A stretch of DNA of 64,000 nucleotides from Aurantiochytrium sp. KH105 (taxonomy: Eukaryota; Sar; Bigyra; Thraustochytrida; Thraustochytriidae): contig BGKB01000026.1 of NCBI GenBank assembly GCA_003116975.1, positions 806,001 to 870,000 on the forward strand, given 5' to 3'. The notes under the pieces are model-generated. The model was not told where the DNA came from, ran no database searches, and was given only the letters and a program-made list of their open reading frames with translations. Below are positions 27,144 to 37,688 of the stretch, one piece after another. The first letter of the stretch is position 1. Each line of letters starts with the position of its first letter. The translations under genes were made by a program, and so were the position numbers.

Positions 27144-30100
27144 ATGGTGCAAAAGCTCTTTTGGATGGCCGGCGCCATGGACGCCATGGAGGCGCTTGAG
27201 CAGGCCGTCGAGGCCGTGCAACGGGCCCTGCGCAGATCACGCGCAGCGCAGGCCATCCCGGATGTGAACGCCCTCGCGAGACTCGCGTGGCGTCAGGCGA
27301 CACTGGGACGAGAAGCCGCCATGCAGTGTATGGACCCCGACACGCTCCAGGAGTGCTTGCGCGCAGCAGCGCGGCGGGAGCGCAAAGAGGACGCGCGTGA
27401 CGCTCTTGAGGTCCTCGAGGCCGTGGCCAAGGCTATCGTTGAGACCTCTTCCTCGCAGGATCGAGAAGGCTCACACGTTGCTGTTGTTGAAGACGGCGAG
27501 AAAGTCCTCCTCCTCGAGCTCGTTGTGGTGAACGAGCTACTTTTCACAGGAAATGCGGTCGAGGCCGCGACGCGTGCAGCGGGGAACGCAGAGGTGTCAA
27601 GCTGGGGAAGCGCTGCACTTGAGAATTGGCTCGTCGAACGGTTTGCCATGGCGAGTCCAACATCACGTCCACACGCCATCGACCATGTCGTGCGCCGCGC
27701 CTCCAGTGCAGCAAGCGAGGAGCAGCGTACGGCATCCCTCCGCTTCATTGCTTCGCTTTTGGGCCAAGTCGATCCCTCGCTCATGAATACTTCCCACCTT
27801 GAGCGTCTTGAGAAGCTTTGCATGGATAACGTGCATATTCAAGGCTGTGTTGGGACGCTCTTACCACGGCTCTGTGGCACCTTTGGACTTGCTATCGCGG
27901 ACACTGAATTGCTTGACAAGGTTGCGCGAGCGCTGTGGGATGAAGATCAACTTCTTGAATCGCTGCGACGTCTCACGCTTGTCTTTGCCGCCTGCGAGAA
28001 ACAGCGTGCCGTGGAGACACGTTTGTTGGGCCGCTTGCGAACCGATGCCGCGGTTTGGCAGGCCATTCGCGCGGGCTTGGAGCAAGGAGCAGACATGCCT
28101 GGCCGTCAAGCGCTCTTTCTGCTCGATATGTGTGTTGCAGCTTGTCCGGACCCGCGATGGCGCAAGCTCGTCGATGTCCTAAAGGGGTTAGCTCAGATGG
28201 AGCGTCAGGCGCTCAAACGTACATGGACGCAGCTTGCGACGCTACTTGTCGCCAGGACACCGGGGTCGCGCGATTGGGACGGCCCGGCCTTTGCTTGGTC
28301 CTGGGCTCGTATTGCTCTTTCCCGCGCCCTCACCCACAGAAATGCTGCCTTTGCTGCACAATGTTCCGTGCGACTTCTCGACCTTGAGTCGGGCCAAGGC
28401 ATCTTTTCTCCGGATGCAGACTTTTTAGCACGCTACGTCTTCGCCTCGTCGAATCTTGCTCTCTATGTACGCGATCAAGTACTTGACCGATTGGAAAAGT
28501 TCGCCAGCCGCGTTGCTGCAAAGGACTCCGCCCCTCTCATGCTGCGAGCTGCCGGTGTTGCACTCGCATCCCACGAGACCTTCATGGCCGCACGTCCGCT
28601 TTGTATCGCGCTTGCGCAGCGGTCTCCTGACAACGCGTTGCTTGGAGATGGCACAGATCATTCCTTTGACAAGTTCGAAGCGCTCATTGCGGCAGTAGAA
28701 AACCTAGCAGAGGCACGCCAGCACCCTGTGTTCGCGGCAGCCGTTTCTGAGCAGCTAGAAGCTCTTCGGGCTGCTCTCGACACCTTTGCAATCGCAGATG
28801 GCAACCTCGAACACATTGGGCGTCTGGCGTACGCTCTCTTTCTCAACCGTACGCAGTGGAAGGCATGGTCATCATCGTGGCGGACTGCGCAGGGATCAGT
28901 GCCACAGGCTTTGTTCGAGGCTCCCGCATCATCAACTCTCACTCCGCGCGCCCGTGCAGGGCTTCTTATCGCTCTATTGGCCGACGAGTCTGGCCAGGAA
29001 GCTTTGGTGCAGACCGTCGCAGCTTGGGCGCAGCTTTCAGACGCAGACAAGCTCACGCTCGCGCTTCAGACGCTCTGTCCTGTCATTGCGCATGGAATGA
29101 AGAACGACAGCATTCGTCAGCGCTTTGAGCACGGTCTCTGCGCACGTTCAGAGTCTTTGCTCCTGCTGGACTGGGCACAAGCTCATTCAGAGACCAAGGT
29201 GTACGATGCTTTTTCCGCTGGAGCCACCTTTCCGGACTTTGGTCCTCGTCTCGCGGAATCGATTGCTCGCACACTAGAAAGTACGCAGCTCACAGCGCCG
29301 AAGTCGAGTGCCTACTGGGCGCTTGTTAAGACCGGTGCACATATCCTTTCACCGTCGCGATGGAGCGCTTGCAAGGCCAATATGCTTGCCGACTTTGATG
29401 CAAGTGATGCCCCGGAGCGATGGAACGCGATGCACGTGCTGTTACAGGATCCAGAACATGCCGGCGGGGCCTTGCAAGCGTTGATGCGTGCCCTCGCAGG
29501 TGAGGGCGTGATGTCTTCAGAAGAGACCTCAAGTCTTGTCAACATCTTGCAGCATCACGCCGAATACGTGTTTGTCAGCGCCGCAAAGCATGATGTCGCG
29601 CGGCTTGTGTTAACGAGTCCTAGGCTCACGGCCGAGCAAAAGGTGGATACCCTCTTTAGCAAAGCACAAGTCATCAAGCATGCAGACACCCGCGAGGCCG
29701 TGCTTCGTCCTCTGTGGGACCAAGCTGCAACAAGTATGCAGCAGGGAAGCTTCAAGATGCTTGAGGCCGTACTCGACGCTCAAGAGGAAGACGCATGGGC
29801 AGAGGAGATCTTTGCATTGGTAACGCGTTCCAGCGATGAGGAGAGCACTCCGAGCTCAAACAATGAAAAGGAGGGGCCTTGGGTGGATCTGGACACGACA
29901 CCTTTTCTCCGTTTGATGTGTCTCGAATTTCTCACCAAGATAGTTGACCGGAATCCATCTTGGGCCCTTTCGTTCGCCAAGCGCCTTAAAGACATGGCCT
30001 ACACGAATGCCTCGGCCTCGAGTGCCGAGAGGAGATGGGCAGCGCGTGCTTTTTGTGTCTTGGGCTCAAACCTGCGCGGCATTGCCGACGAAGCTGTAGT

Positions 30101-31310
30101 AGAACTTTTCGAGGGAATCATGAACGCTGACTTTGACGGTCTTCGCGAGGAAGTGGAACTACGCTGGATTTTGGAGACGGCCATGCTGGCATTGCTTCTG
30201 CAGCGTCCGGCATCCCTGATGCGTCGTCTGGTCGCTCGTGTGGAGCGCTGCGATGACCTTGAACAGCTTCTCTCTTATGTCTACGTGCTCACGAGCGGCG
30301 TCTATTATGTCAGCGACCAAGACATTGACGCACTTCGCAAAGCTGATGTGAGCATCAACACAGAGGGCGGGGCGGAGTCCGGACTGGTTTCAACGATTGT
30401 TCGCGAAGCAGTGTCTTGGGCTGCATCCGAGAATCTGAGTGTGCGCACATTAGGGCCCGCTCTTCTCAGCATGCTCGTCGAGCGCAAAGCATGGGGCGTC
30501 GATGCAGAGAATCCACTTTGCGCATCACTGTACGGATTTGTTCGTGGTAATCTCCACGCGCAAAAAACGGCGGACAAAGCGCTGGCCAAGGTAAGGCGTC
30601 ACGGCATGGACACGATGGCTCGGCCGTGGCACCACTTTTGCAGTGAAACCGAGCACGAACGACAGGCATGGTCGAAGGCATGGAAAAGGGATGCCGCGCC
30701 TGGCACTTTGCGCGAGCCTCTGCAAGCGTCAAAAAGCGCTGCTGGTTTTCCAGGGGGGATCTTGGCCAAGTCGGCGACGGAGAGCGCCAGCCTCACTCCT
30801 TCGAGTGGGACCGTTTTGCGTCGTGGGGAGCTGCTCGCGAGTCTGGTCAGCAAGGTCCCAAATGTTGCGGGTCTTATTCGCACGGCGGACGTACTTGGCC
30901 TTTCCGAGATTACGATTTCTCAATTTCGCTTCCTCAAGAACGCAGGGTTTCCTGGGATCGCGTGCTCGGCCGAAGACTTTGTCCCGGTCAGAGAGGTCCC
31001 ATATGCTGACTTGGGGGACTACATTCGCAAACGTAAAGCTGCAGGCTGCCGCGTGCTCGCACTTGAGCAGGCGGCGGAGAGCGTATCAATCGAGGATTAC
31101 AAGTTTCCCATGGACGTTCCCGTGTGCTTTTTGCTCGGAATGGAGAAAGAAGGCGTGCCAATGCACTTGTTGAATCTTGTGGACGACTGCATCGAAATCC
31201 CGCAGTTCGGTCTCACGCGCTCGCTCAACGTCCATGCAAGTGGATCGATCTTGCTCTGGGAGTATGTCAAACAGCAGCAGCGCAGCAAGACGCACGTCCC
31301 GCAAGTTTAA
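27144..31310 (+). CDS. TARBP1: tRNA (guanosine-18-2'-O)-methyltransferase, TARBP1/TRM3 type
   Basis: 1388 residues from ATG 27144 (agaATGG); ATGs at 27165 and 27177 are also possible. Residues 1-1200 are all-helical, HEAT-like and poorly conserved, as in TRM3/TARBP1. The SPOUT catalytic domain occupies about 1215-1375 and ends in the knot motifs: VPNVAGLIRTADVLGL (motif 1), CFLLGMEKEGVP (motif 2) and IPQFGLTRSLNVHASGSILL (motif 3). The family transfers a methyl group from SAM to the 2'-O of G18 in the D-loop of tRNAs. No intron is needed. The start lies only about 40 bases from the truncated transposon island, so the promoter may lie inside that island. Confidence 0.93.
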   Translation: MVQKLFWMAGAMDAMEALEQAVEAVQRALRRSRAAQAIPDVNALARLAWRQATLGREAAMQCMDPDTLQECLRAAARRERKEDARDALEVLEAVAKAIVETSSSQDREGSHVAVVEDGEKVLLLELVVVNELLFTGNAVEAATRAAGNAEVSSWGSAALENWLVERFAMASPTSRPHAIDHVVRRASSAASEEQRTASLRFIASLLGQVDPSLMNTSHLERLEKLCMDNVHIQGCVGTLLPRLCGTFGLAIADTELLDKVARALWDEDQLLESLRRLTLVFAACEKQRAVETRLLGRLRTDAAVWQAIRAGLEQGADMPGRQALFLLDMCVAACPDPRWRKLVDVLKGLAQMERQALKRTWTQLATLLVARTPGSRDWDGPAFAWSWARIALSRALTHRNAAFAAQCSVRLLDLESGQGIFSPDADFLARYVFASSNLALYVRDQVLDRLEKFASRVAAKDSAPLMLRAAGVALASHETFMAARPLCIALAQRSPDNALLGDGTDHSFDKFEALIAAVENLAEARQHPVFAAAVSEQLEALRAALDTFAIADGNLEHIGRLAYALFLNRTQWKAWSSSWRTAQGSVPQALFEAPASSTLTPRARAGLLIALLADESGQEALVQTVAAWAQLSDADKLTLALQTLCPVIAHGMKNDSIRQRFEHGLCARSESLLLLDWAQAHSETKVYDAFSAGATFPDFGPRLAESIARTLESTQLTAPKSSAYWALVKTGAHILSPSRWSACKANMLADFDASDAPERWNAMHVLLQDPEHAGGALQALMRALAGEGVMSSEETSSLVNILQHHAEYVFVSAAKHDVARLVLTSPRLTAEQKVDTLFSKAQVIKHADTREAVLRPLWDQAATSMQQGSFKMLEAVLDAQEEDAWAEEIFALVTRSSDEESTPSSNNEKEGPWVDLDTTPFLRLMCLEFLTKIVDRNPSWALSFAKRLKDMAYTNASASSAERRWAARAFCVLGSNLRGIADEAVVELFEGIMNADFDGLREEVELRWILETAMLALLLQRPASLMRRLVARVERCDDLEQLLSYVYVLTSGVYYVSDQDIDALRKADVSINTEGGAESGLVSTIVREAVSWAASENLSVRTLGPALLSMLVERKAWGVDAENPLCASLYGFVRGNLHAQKTADKALAKVRRHGMDTMARPWHHFCSETEHERQAWSKAWKRDAAPGTLREPLQASKSAAGFPGGILAKSATESASLTPSSGTVLRRGELLASLVSKVPNVAGLIRTADVLGLSEITISQFRFLKNAGFPGIACSAEDFVPVREVPYADLGDYIRKRKAAGCRVLALEQAAESVSIEDYKFPMDVPVCFLLGMEKEGVPMHLLNLVDDCIEIPQFGLTRSLNVHASGSILLWEYVKQQQRSKTHVPQV

Positions 31311-31544
31311 ATGACGAATATGTCCTAAAAAACCACTATTGACTGTTGTGAGATTTATTAATGTCCATGGAAGTGGATCGATCTAGGCCTAGATTTTGGG
31401 AGGCGTCAAAATTGAAGTCATTGCACCAATTATTAGCAATCTACTTCGCAAGGACCTTTTTCATTGGCTGTCGGTCTTGGCTAAAATCAAACCGGTTGCA
31501 CATAGCATTCGGCGCAAAATAAAGTTACATGTCATTGATTATTG
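31311..31544. other. Short convergent intergenic region
   Basis: AT-rich 3' UTRs of the methyltransferase and the PLC-like gene, with one TAGGCCTA palindrome at 31384 and an AATAAA-like aaaataaag at about 31518. Confidence 0.5.
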
Positions 31545-32561
31545 TTAAACGATTGCGCTGATGGACTCTACTGATGATCGTAGTGAGGGCTTACTATGTA
31601 CAGAGGGCTCGCTGTTTGGAGTGCGCATATCTCTCGCACCAAGAAGCGTTCGAATTTCGGCACCAGCGACACAAACATTATCAAGTTCAACGATGTTGAG
31701 CTTGTGAACTGCCGGCAGCGCACGAAGAAATCTTGCAACAAAGTCATTCATTCCGCTCTTGGTATTGTCCTTGATGACCGTAGAGCCTTCGAGTGTCCCA
31801 AGAGCGATCGCAGCAGCATCGTACTGCCAGTGAGCCTGAAGCATCCAAAGCGATGCGGCGTTGACATTTTCATTGTCGCGATTGAGGTGGCCAGCCTGTT
31901 GCAGGGTTGCATTAAAATATTCAACAAGACGAGCAAATCGAGATTTGAGGTACTCTGCGCGCCAGCAGGGGCCTTCCACTTCTTCGCAAAGGACAGCTGG
32001 GTCATAATTTTCCTGCATGCATCCGAGTGTCGCAATGACGGGTCCTCGCTTCAATGCGTCCTCATAAGCAATGGATTGCGAATCGCCACAAGATAGGATG
32101 GCTACGCCTGCGCGCTTCAAAATGTCCGTGATGTTAGCATCAATGTGGTCCTTATCGTGGCTCATATACAAGTAGACGAGCTCGTTCGGGTTGGCCTTGC
32201 TCCAGCGCATCACGTCGTCAATTCCGGTCTCCAAGGTCGTCGGCACGGGGATGGCTCCGTGATGCATAATGATGCGACCGCCGTGGAGCTCGGAGCGGAC
32301 ATCGAGGGCGCGTGCGCCGCAGTCAAGAAGCGCTCCGAAGCCCCCGCTTGGCTGCGTCTTCGCCCAATGGTCGATGAAGGGGCCCTCCGGAAGATACGAG
32401 GTCCCCGCGTCGTGCGCCATAATCATGCCAACCTCTCGCAGAAGCAAAGGCGAGCTTGCTGTTGTCGCCGGTGCGGTGGTTGAGTTGGCGGCCATCGGGA
32501 CTGCTGCCGCCACCGCTGCGACCAGCAACACCGTCGCCAGCGAGAAACCTCGCTGTGCCAT
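31545..32561 (-). CDS. Secreted PI-PLC X-domain-like phosphodiesterase
   Basis: 338 residues from ATG 32561, chosen because the next residues form a signal peptide (FSLATVLLVAAVAAA). Mature features match PLC-like phosphodiesterases: His50 in GMIMAHDAGTSY, LDCGARALDVRSEL, His100/101 in RIIMHHGAI, and later PNELVYLYMSHDKD. The two histidines are the expected acid/base pair. There is no C2, PH or EF-hand domain, as in bacterial and protist PI-PLC-X-only proteins. It probably acts outside the cell or in the secretory pathway; the substrate is unknown. A Ser-rich C-terminal tail follows the barrel. Confidence 0.85.
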   Translation of the reverse strand: MAQRGFSLATVLLVAAVAAAVPMAANSTTAPATTASSPLLLREVGMIMAHDAGTSYLPEGPFIDHWAKTQPSGGFGALLDCGARALDVRSELHGGRIIMHHGAIPVPTTLETGIDDVMRWSKANPNELVYLYMSHDKDHIDANITDILKRAGVAILSCGDSQSIAYEDALKRGPVIATLGCMQENYDPAVLCEEVEGPCWRAEYLKSRFARLVEYFNATLQQAGHLNRDNENVNAASLWMLQAHWQYDAAAIALGTLEGSTVIKDNTKSGMNDFVARFLRALPAVHKLNIVELDNVCVAGAEIRTLLGARDMRTPNSEPSVHSKPSLRSSVESISAIV

Positions 32562-35303
32562 GGTCGGTGAGTCCGGTTGACGGCCTGCGAGTCCGAGGAA
32601 ACTTCTCCTCCTCACCGGTAACCCGACCTCGCCTAAAACTTCGCTCGAGCTTGCTGCGAGCTTGCAGGCGCAAGCGCGGCGCTCGGTGGACAAGGCTTCG
32701 ACCCTTCCTCACGAGCCCGTCTGCCCGCCCGTCCAAGGCTGAGCGCCTTGCTGATCGTTCTGACGGCGGAATCTTGGACGGGAATCGAGCTTTGTTCTCT
32801 CTCTCTCTCTCTCGATTATGAGTGTCTGTGAACAAGACTGGAAACGCCGTGATAGTCGATGAGACCAACGTTGTAAGCGTGAGTATGCAGTGGCGCGAGT
32901 GTTTTATCCCAGAAGAAGCATGTTGGGCACGAGCAGTACTACAAGCTTTGAGCAAGGAGCCGAAAAAAAATGGCAGCGGTATAATAGATGAAAAGAGCAA
33001 GAGACTCGGCGCTGATCGGCTTTTAGATGCAGACGAGATCTTTGTTTTGGCAGAGGACCAACTTTCAAGGCTCCTCGGAGCCAATTTCAAGAACAAATAA
33101 CAAAGATAACGTCTCGAGCGAGTGAGCGAGACTCTTCATGTTGGCTTCTACAGAACAGTCTCTGTTTTTTAAAAATTAAAATTTGACACGAGAGCAAGAA
33201 CGATGTTCGGATCATTCGCCAAAGACTGCAACTCGTAAAAATAAAAGAAAAGTTCTCTTTGACAAGCAAATACTGTTCATGGCTTGCAAAAGTTCCATCG
33301 TGGAGCTACCCTGATTGCGCGCGCCGCATGAATCTTCTCCAAAACGAAGCCTGCACTTGTTCGGCCATATCTGCACCACGGCCCCCGTCAGGACTCTTTT
33401 TTCAGTCCTCACAGGCCCGCGCGAGAAAACAACTCTTTACAAGCTCTCCTGCATCTCTTTGTACGCGAGAAGGAAGAGGAAGTCGGCTAGGGCCTCAGTT
33501 TGGACCTGTTTCGTTTGCTCTGTGCTTCGATCTTCCTAGCCCTTCGCTTCCCGTTTCTCTCCTTCTTCTTCTTTCTGGAAAAAGGCATTGAACAGTAAGG
33601 TTCATCCTCTTTCTCCTCCTACCTCTGTACCACCAGCCAGGGGACAAGTCATCATCGATATCTTTGTCATTGTTATTGCTAAGCTCATTCTATTCACTGC
33701 CATAGCACGCGTACGCGTCGCTGCTCTGCGATTCACGTTGTCGGGTGACGCGTCACTTGTCATCTGAGCCAACTGTGTCAGCCAGCCAGTTACTGCTGCA
33801 GCTGCTGCTGCTGCTGCTGCTGCCGTTCCCGACGGCCGCGGAAACATTCGGCCCCAGGAGAAAAACCAACTCACGAGCCTCCGTCGTCCCGACTTCGTCC
33901 GCGAGCGAGCAAGTTCCTCTCGCTTGCCAACGCTTGGCGTCCCGCGCTCGGCGTCGCGGCCAGCCAGAGCCTTTCTTTCCCTCCGACTCGGGCGGCCGTT
34001 CGCGGCGGCCGTCTCATTCCTCCCTCTCCCGACTTCCTCCGAACCCCTCGTCTTCCTCCTCTTTGTCGTCCTCGTCCTCGTCGTTGTCGCCCGCGCGTCC
34101 CAGCGTCTTCGTCCCAGCCGGCGCGGTGAAAGACCCGTCGTTGGGCGGCTAGAGCGGCCTAGGCCCCGGCTACGCCTAACGGCGGTGTCTTTCACGGGCG
34201 CCCCCTGACCCGGCTGGCGATCATCGAGTGCTCAGGCGGCGGCAAGCGGCGCCGCGCAGGCCGGTGCAGCCGCCCGCTCGCAGGCCTCGGCCCCGAGCTC
34301 GCGCGCGAGCGGCGTGCGGGCGAACCCCGACCGCAGCTGCGCTGCGGCCGCCGCTGCGCTGCGCTGCGCTGCGTAAGCACGGGCGTGGGCTCGAGCCTGC
34401 GCGGCGCGACAACGTGAAGAGGCGAAGGGCCAGAAACCAACCACCAGCCTCCGCGGCCACAGCGACTGCCACAGTGGCCTCTCTCCTGCCACAGCCGCGT
34501 CTGGCAGGCTTGCTTCTGGCTGCTTTCTGCAAGCCCAAGTTGGAGTTGGCGCAGATCGGCCCCGTTTCAAGGGGACGAATGAATGAATATCTGCAAGCTG
34601 TCCCAGGAAAACAAACCGCGACTCGAGCAAACCTCGATCTTGTCTGGAAGGAGGGAGAAACGAAACGGAGCGAGCGAGCGAGCGAGCGAGGCCGCCGCTC
34701 AAGGGAGCGAGCAGAGCCGCGCCTCGACTCGGGTTTCGTCTTGGGTTTCGTTCGTCTTGCTTGGCTGAGCTCATCTGAGCTCATCTGATCTGGCGCTCAT
34801 CTGATCTGATCTGAGCTCGGCAGAGGTTGAAAGGCGCAAGGCGCCCGCGTGAGCTGGTTCGATTGAACGCGAGCTGTGCTCGTCTCCGGCAACGCGGTCG
34901 CGGTCGCGGACCCGGACGTGGCCTCCGGCCGTCCGTTCAGGTTCGCCGTCTCAAGCGGGATAGCGGCGAGCTCGCTTTTGCAAGGCTCGCTGCTGGCCTG
35001 GGCCTAGCAAGGCGCGAGGCGCCGTCAACCAGAACTCGCTCCTGCGCCGCTCGAGCTCGAGCGGCCGGGGAGAGAGACCCGCGACGGGCGCGAGGGGGCC
35101 GCGCCGGGGCGCGCAGACGGGGCCGCGCGCAGGAGGCGGGCAGGCGCCCGCGCGTCACGGGGCGGCATCGGGGATCGTGGCAGCGGCCGCGGCTGCGAGC
35201 TCGCTCGTTATCTATCCATCTCTCCGAGCTCGCGCGCGCTCCGTGGAGGCGCGCGACGGGCGCACGGCCGCGGCTCGCGGGGCGAGCTCGCAGCGGGCGG
35301 AGC
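32562..35303. other. Long intergenic region between divergent genes
   Basis: About 2.7 kb lies between the PLC-like gene (leftward) and ferroportin (rightward). It contains (CT)n at about 32797-32814, (CTG)n at 33796-33822, (GAGC)n at about 34667-34692 and ATCTG-type repeats at 34765-34818. Bases 34200-35300 are very GC-rich, giving long spurious open frames on both strands. No gene is supported. Confidence 0.5.
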
Positions 35304-37688
35304 ATGCCCGGATGTGCGGGCTTTGGGCAGTCCCGCGCGGCGCGGCAACTCGAGACGCTCGCGCTGGTCCTGGCCACCCTTTTGTGCGCTACCTTACTGG
35401 GGCTCGTCACGCCGTGCCTGCTCCTGACGGTGCAGGACCTCAGCGATGTCGTGGATAGCGAGATTTGCCTGGTTCGAGGCAGCTGGATCGGAGCGTGTTT
35501 ATTCATTGGGACCCTAGGGTTGGGCCCCTGCATTATGGTCCTGCGAGAGCGCTTGCGTGCCCGGCCAAACGGCGCAAAGACCTCGCGCGCGCCGCAGACC
35601 ATGAGCGGCTACGTGCGGCCCTCCATTTACAAGCAGTTCAGGCCAGCCGTCGATCCTTATACGTGCGCTCGACGCGCATTGCGGATCGCCCAGTTTGTTT
35701 CGTCCTCGTGTGCAGCGACAACGGACCTGACGCTTGCCGTGGTGCTTATTGCAGTCTTTTCCGACTCGCTGGAGCCTGCGGCTGCCATCGTGCTATGCAG
35801 CACGCTCATGACCTCGCTGCTCGTGCACCGTGTGGTGCCCAAGCTCATGCAGGTGGATCGCCTCACATGCGCTCTCGCCTTGGTCCTTTTGGAAAGGATC
35901 TCTGCGCTCACGGCCATCGCGCTCGCCTTTCGGCTTGCCCAGGTCGCCTTTCCCGAAGCCTCGGCCATCGTGCACGGCCCAGTCGCCCTGCTCCAAAATG
36001 CCAAGGTCAGTAAAGCCCATATGGATGGGTCCAGCAGCGCCACGGCGGACGCAAGCCCGACGGCCTCAGGGGCCACGGAAGCAGCAGGGGCTGAAGCAGG
36101 ACCAAGCTCTGTTCTCGGAATTGACAGCGGTGCTGTCGCGCCGTGGGTTTTCGAAAAGGGGTCTTTGGGCAATGCCGACCCCGAGGTCGACGCCGCGCTT
36201 TCTGCGTCGCAGCCCGAAGTGTGGCAGCTGAAGCAGCTCATGCTTCTTTGTGTGCTCATTTTCGCCTTTTCGTTGAGCGTGGTTGCAAGAGCTGCGCGCA
36301 ACGCGCTTATTCGAAAGGATTGGTCCAAGCTTGTCGCGTCTGCACCCTTTGGTATGACTCAGGCGATGCCGTTTCTCACATCTTCTTCGAACGATCAAAG
36401 CCGGCCGTCAGCAAACAAGATCACGGCCAGACTCGATCTGGCAATGCGTCACGGGTCAGAGGCGTCAAGTCGCATGAGTCCGCTTGGGAGCTTTGCAGAA
36501 AGCGAAGATAGCAGCGAGGGCATCGGCGGGGGTCTTTTTGGCAGCGGTAGCATGGAGAGCCCTATTGAAGAAAAGCTTGAAGCTGTAGAAATCGCTGGCG
36601 TTCACGGGCAAGCCGTCACGGGAGACGGCCTGCATCATGAGCCCGAGGTTGTTTACGGGCGCATGTCGGAAAGTGTGATGGCCCGCGATCGCATTGACGC
36701 CTCGGTGGTGGCGCTCAAGGTGTCACTCAGCCGGGCGCACACGATTGCCTTTGTGTGCGCACCGACGCTCTTTGGTCTCGTCGTGGACCTTGGGGAGCCA
36801 CGCGTGGCCCTTTTTATTGCAATGGAGACTTTAATGGCCTGGCAAATTCTCGTTCTGATGCTCGAGATGTCTTGTTTTCGTCTCGCATACCACACTGAGG
36901 CGGCATTGCGTACGGAGAGACCGCCCCTCGATACGAGTGTGACCTTTTTTGACCCGTATGGAAGTCGTAGCATCTACCACCCGATTGGCGTGTCCCCGCG
37001 CAGACCGACCCTTGAGCGGGCCAAGAGGTCGCTCAAGCGCTGGAGGGTGTACGCGCGCAGCCCTGTGTTCTTGGCAAGTCTGGCGTACGCAGCCCTTGGC
37101 GTCTCCATCCTGGACCTTGGCATTCTCTCGCTCACCTATTTGCGATGGCGTCGCCTACCGGTGTGGATCATTGGCGTGCTCATCGGTCTTCGATGTTTCT
37201 CATGTGGGCTGATTTCTTTTGTCAAGTACATTCATCGTTGGACAGGCTCGCTCGCGCGCACTGCTTCGCTGACGCTCTGGGTGCTGTGGTCCACTACGTT
37301 TCCTGCAATCCTTGGATTTACGCTCTTTGGATCTTCGTCAAAGGCTTCTTTGCTGTTCCTCATGGTTGTTCTCATCTTTTCTGGGCCCCCGCTCCGTGCG
37401 TTTGCCCTCGTGCATGCAAAGCTTTTGCGCGAATGGGTCGAGGAAGAACAGGTGCCCACCGTATTGGAATGTCAGTCTGCCTTGCGAACCTTTGGCGCGA
37501 TTGCCATGTCGATCATGGCGCTCATTTTGGGGAATGCGCAGCTCTATGGTGCGCTCGTCATCATTTCTGTCGCTGCCTCGCTTTTTTCCGTCGTGCTTTT
37601 TGCGCTCTGGTTCCGTATCTACGACAGCGGAACGCCATTCCAGGTTGTGGACCACGCTGGCCACGTCAAGGTCGTTGTGCACGGCTAA
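35304..37688 (+). CDS. Divergent ferroportin (SLC40-family) iron exporter
   Basis: 794 residues from ATG 35304; the open frame upstream is GC-rich leader. There are about ten to twelve hydrophobic spans. Ferroportin features appear in order: QVDRLTCALALVLLERISAL (loop and helix 3), ALIRKDWSKLVAS (equivalent of the QRDW/EREW motif), ARDRIDASV (equivalent of RRID), SPVFLASLAYAALGVSIL, RLPVWIIGVLIGLR, and a last part with PTVLECQSALRTFG. Ferroportins export Fe2+ from cytosol or organelles. The protein is longer than usual (500-600) because of hydrophilic insertions at about 237-300 and 340-455 and an extra N-terminal pair of spans. The family match is by motif pattern, not overall identity. Confidence 0.72.
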   Translation: MPGCAGFGQSRAARQLETLALVLATLLCATLLGLVTPCLLLTVQDLSDVVDSEICLVRGSWIGACLFIGTLGLGPCIMVLRERLRARPNGAKTSRAPQTMSGYVRPSIYKQFRPAVDPYTCARRALRIAQFVSSSCAATTDLTLAVVLIAVFSDSLEPAAAIVLCSTLMTSLLVHRVVPKLMQVDRLTCALALVLLERISALTAIALAFRLAQVAFPEASAIVHGPVALLQNAKVSKAHMDGSSSATADASPTASGATEAAGAEAGPSSVLGIDSGAVAPWVFEKGSLGNADPEVDAALSASQPEVWQLKQLMLLCVLIFAFSLSVVARAARNALIRKDWSKLVASAPFGMTQAMPFLTSSSNDQSRPSANKITARLDLAMRHGSEASSRMSPLGSFAESEDSSEGIGGGLFGSGSMESPIEEKLEAVEIAGVHGQAVTGDGLHHEPEVVYGRMSESVMARDRIDASVVALKVSLSRAHTIAFVCAPTLFGLVVDLGEPRVALFIAMETLMAWQILVLMLEMSCFRLAYHTEAALRTERPPLDTSVTFFDPYGSRSIYHPIGVSPRRPTLERAKRSLKRWRVYARSPVFLASLAYAALGVSILDLGILSLTYLRWRRLPVWIIGVLIGLRCFSCGLISFVKYIHRWTGSLARTASLTLWVLWSTTFPAILGFTLFGSSSKASLLFLMVVLIFSGPPLRAFALVHAKLLREWVEEEQVPTVLECQSALRTFGAIAMSIMALILGNAQLYGALVIISVAASLFSVVLFALWFRIYDSGTPFQVVDHAGHVKVVVHG

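Noticed and set aside
28184-28200. tRNA-like A box (GGGGTTAGCTCAGATGG)
   Set aside because: It lies inside the TARBP1 coding sequence and has no B box or acceptor-stem partner downstream.
32323-33100. Frames on both strands upstream of the PLC-like gene
   Set aside because: The + frame starts at GTG and the - frame is mostly antisense leader with a CT tract. No homology pattern is visible.
34827-35303. N-terminal extension of ferroportin by 159 codons
   Set aside because: It begins at a non-ATG codon and is Arg/Ala/Gly-rich leader-type sequence. Membrane-protein sequence begins only after ATG 35304.
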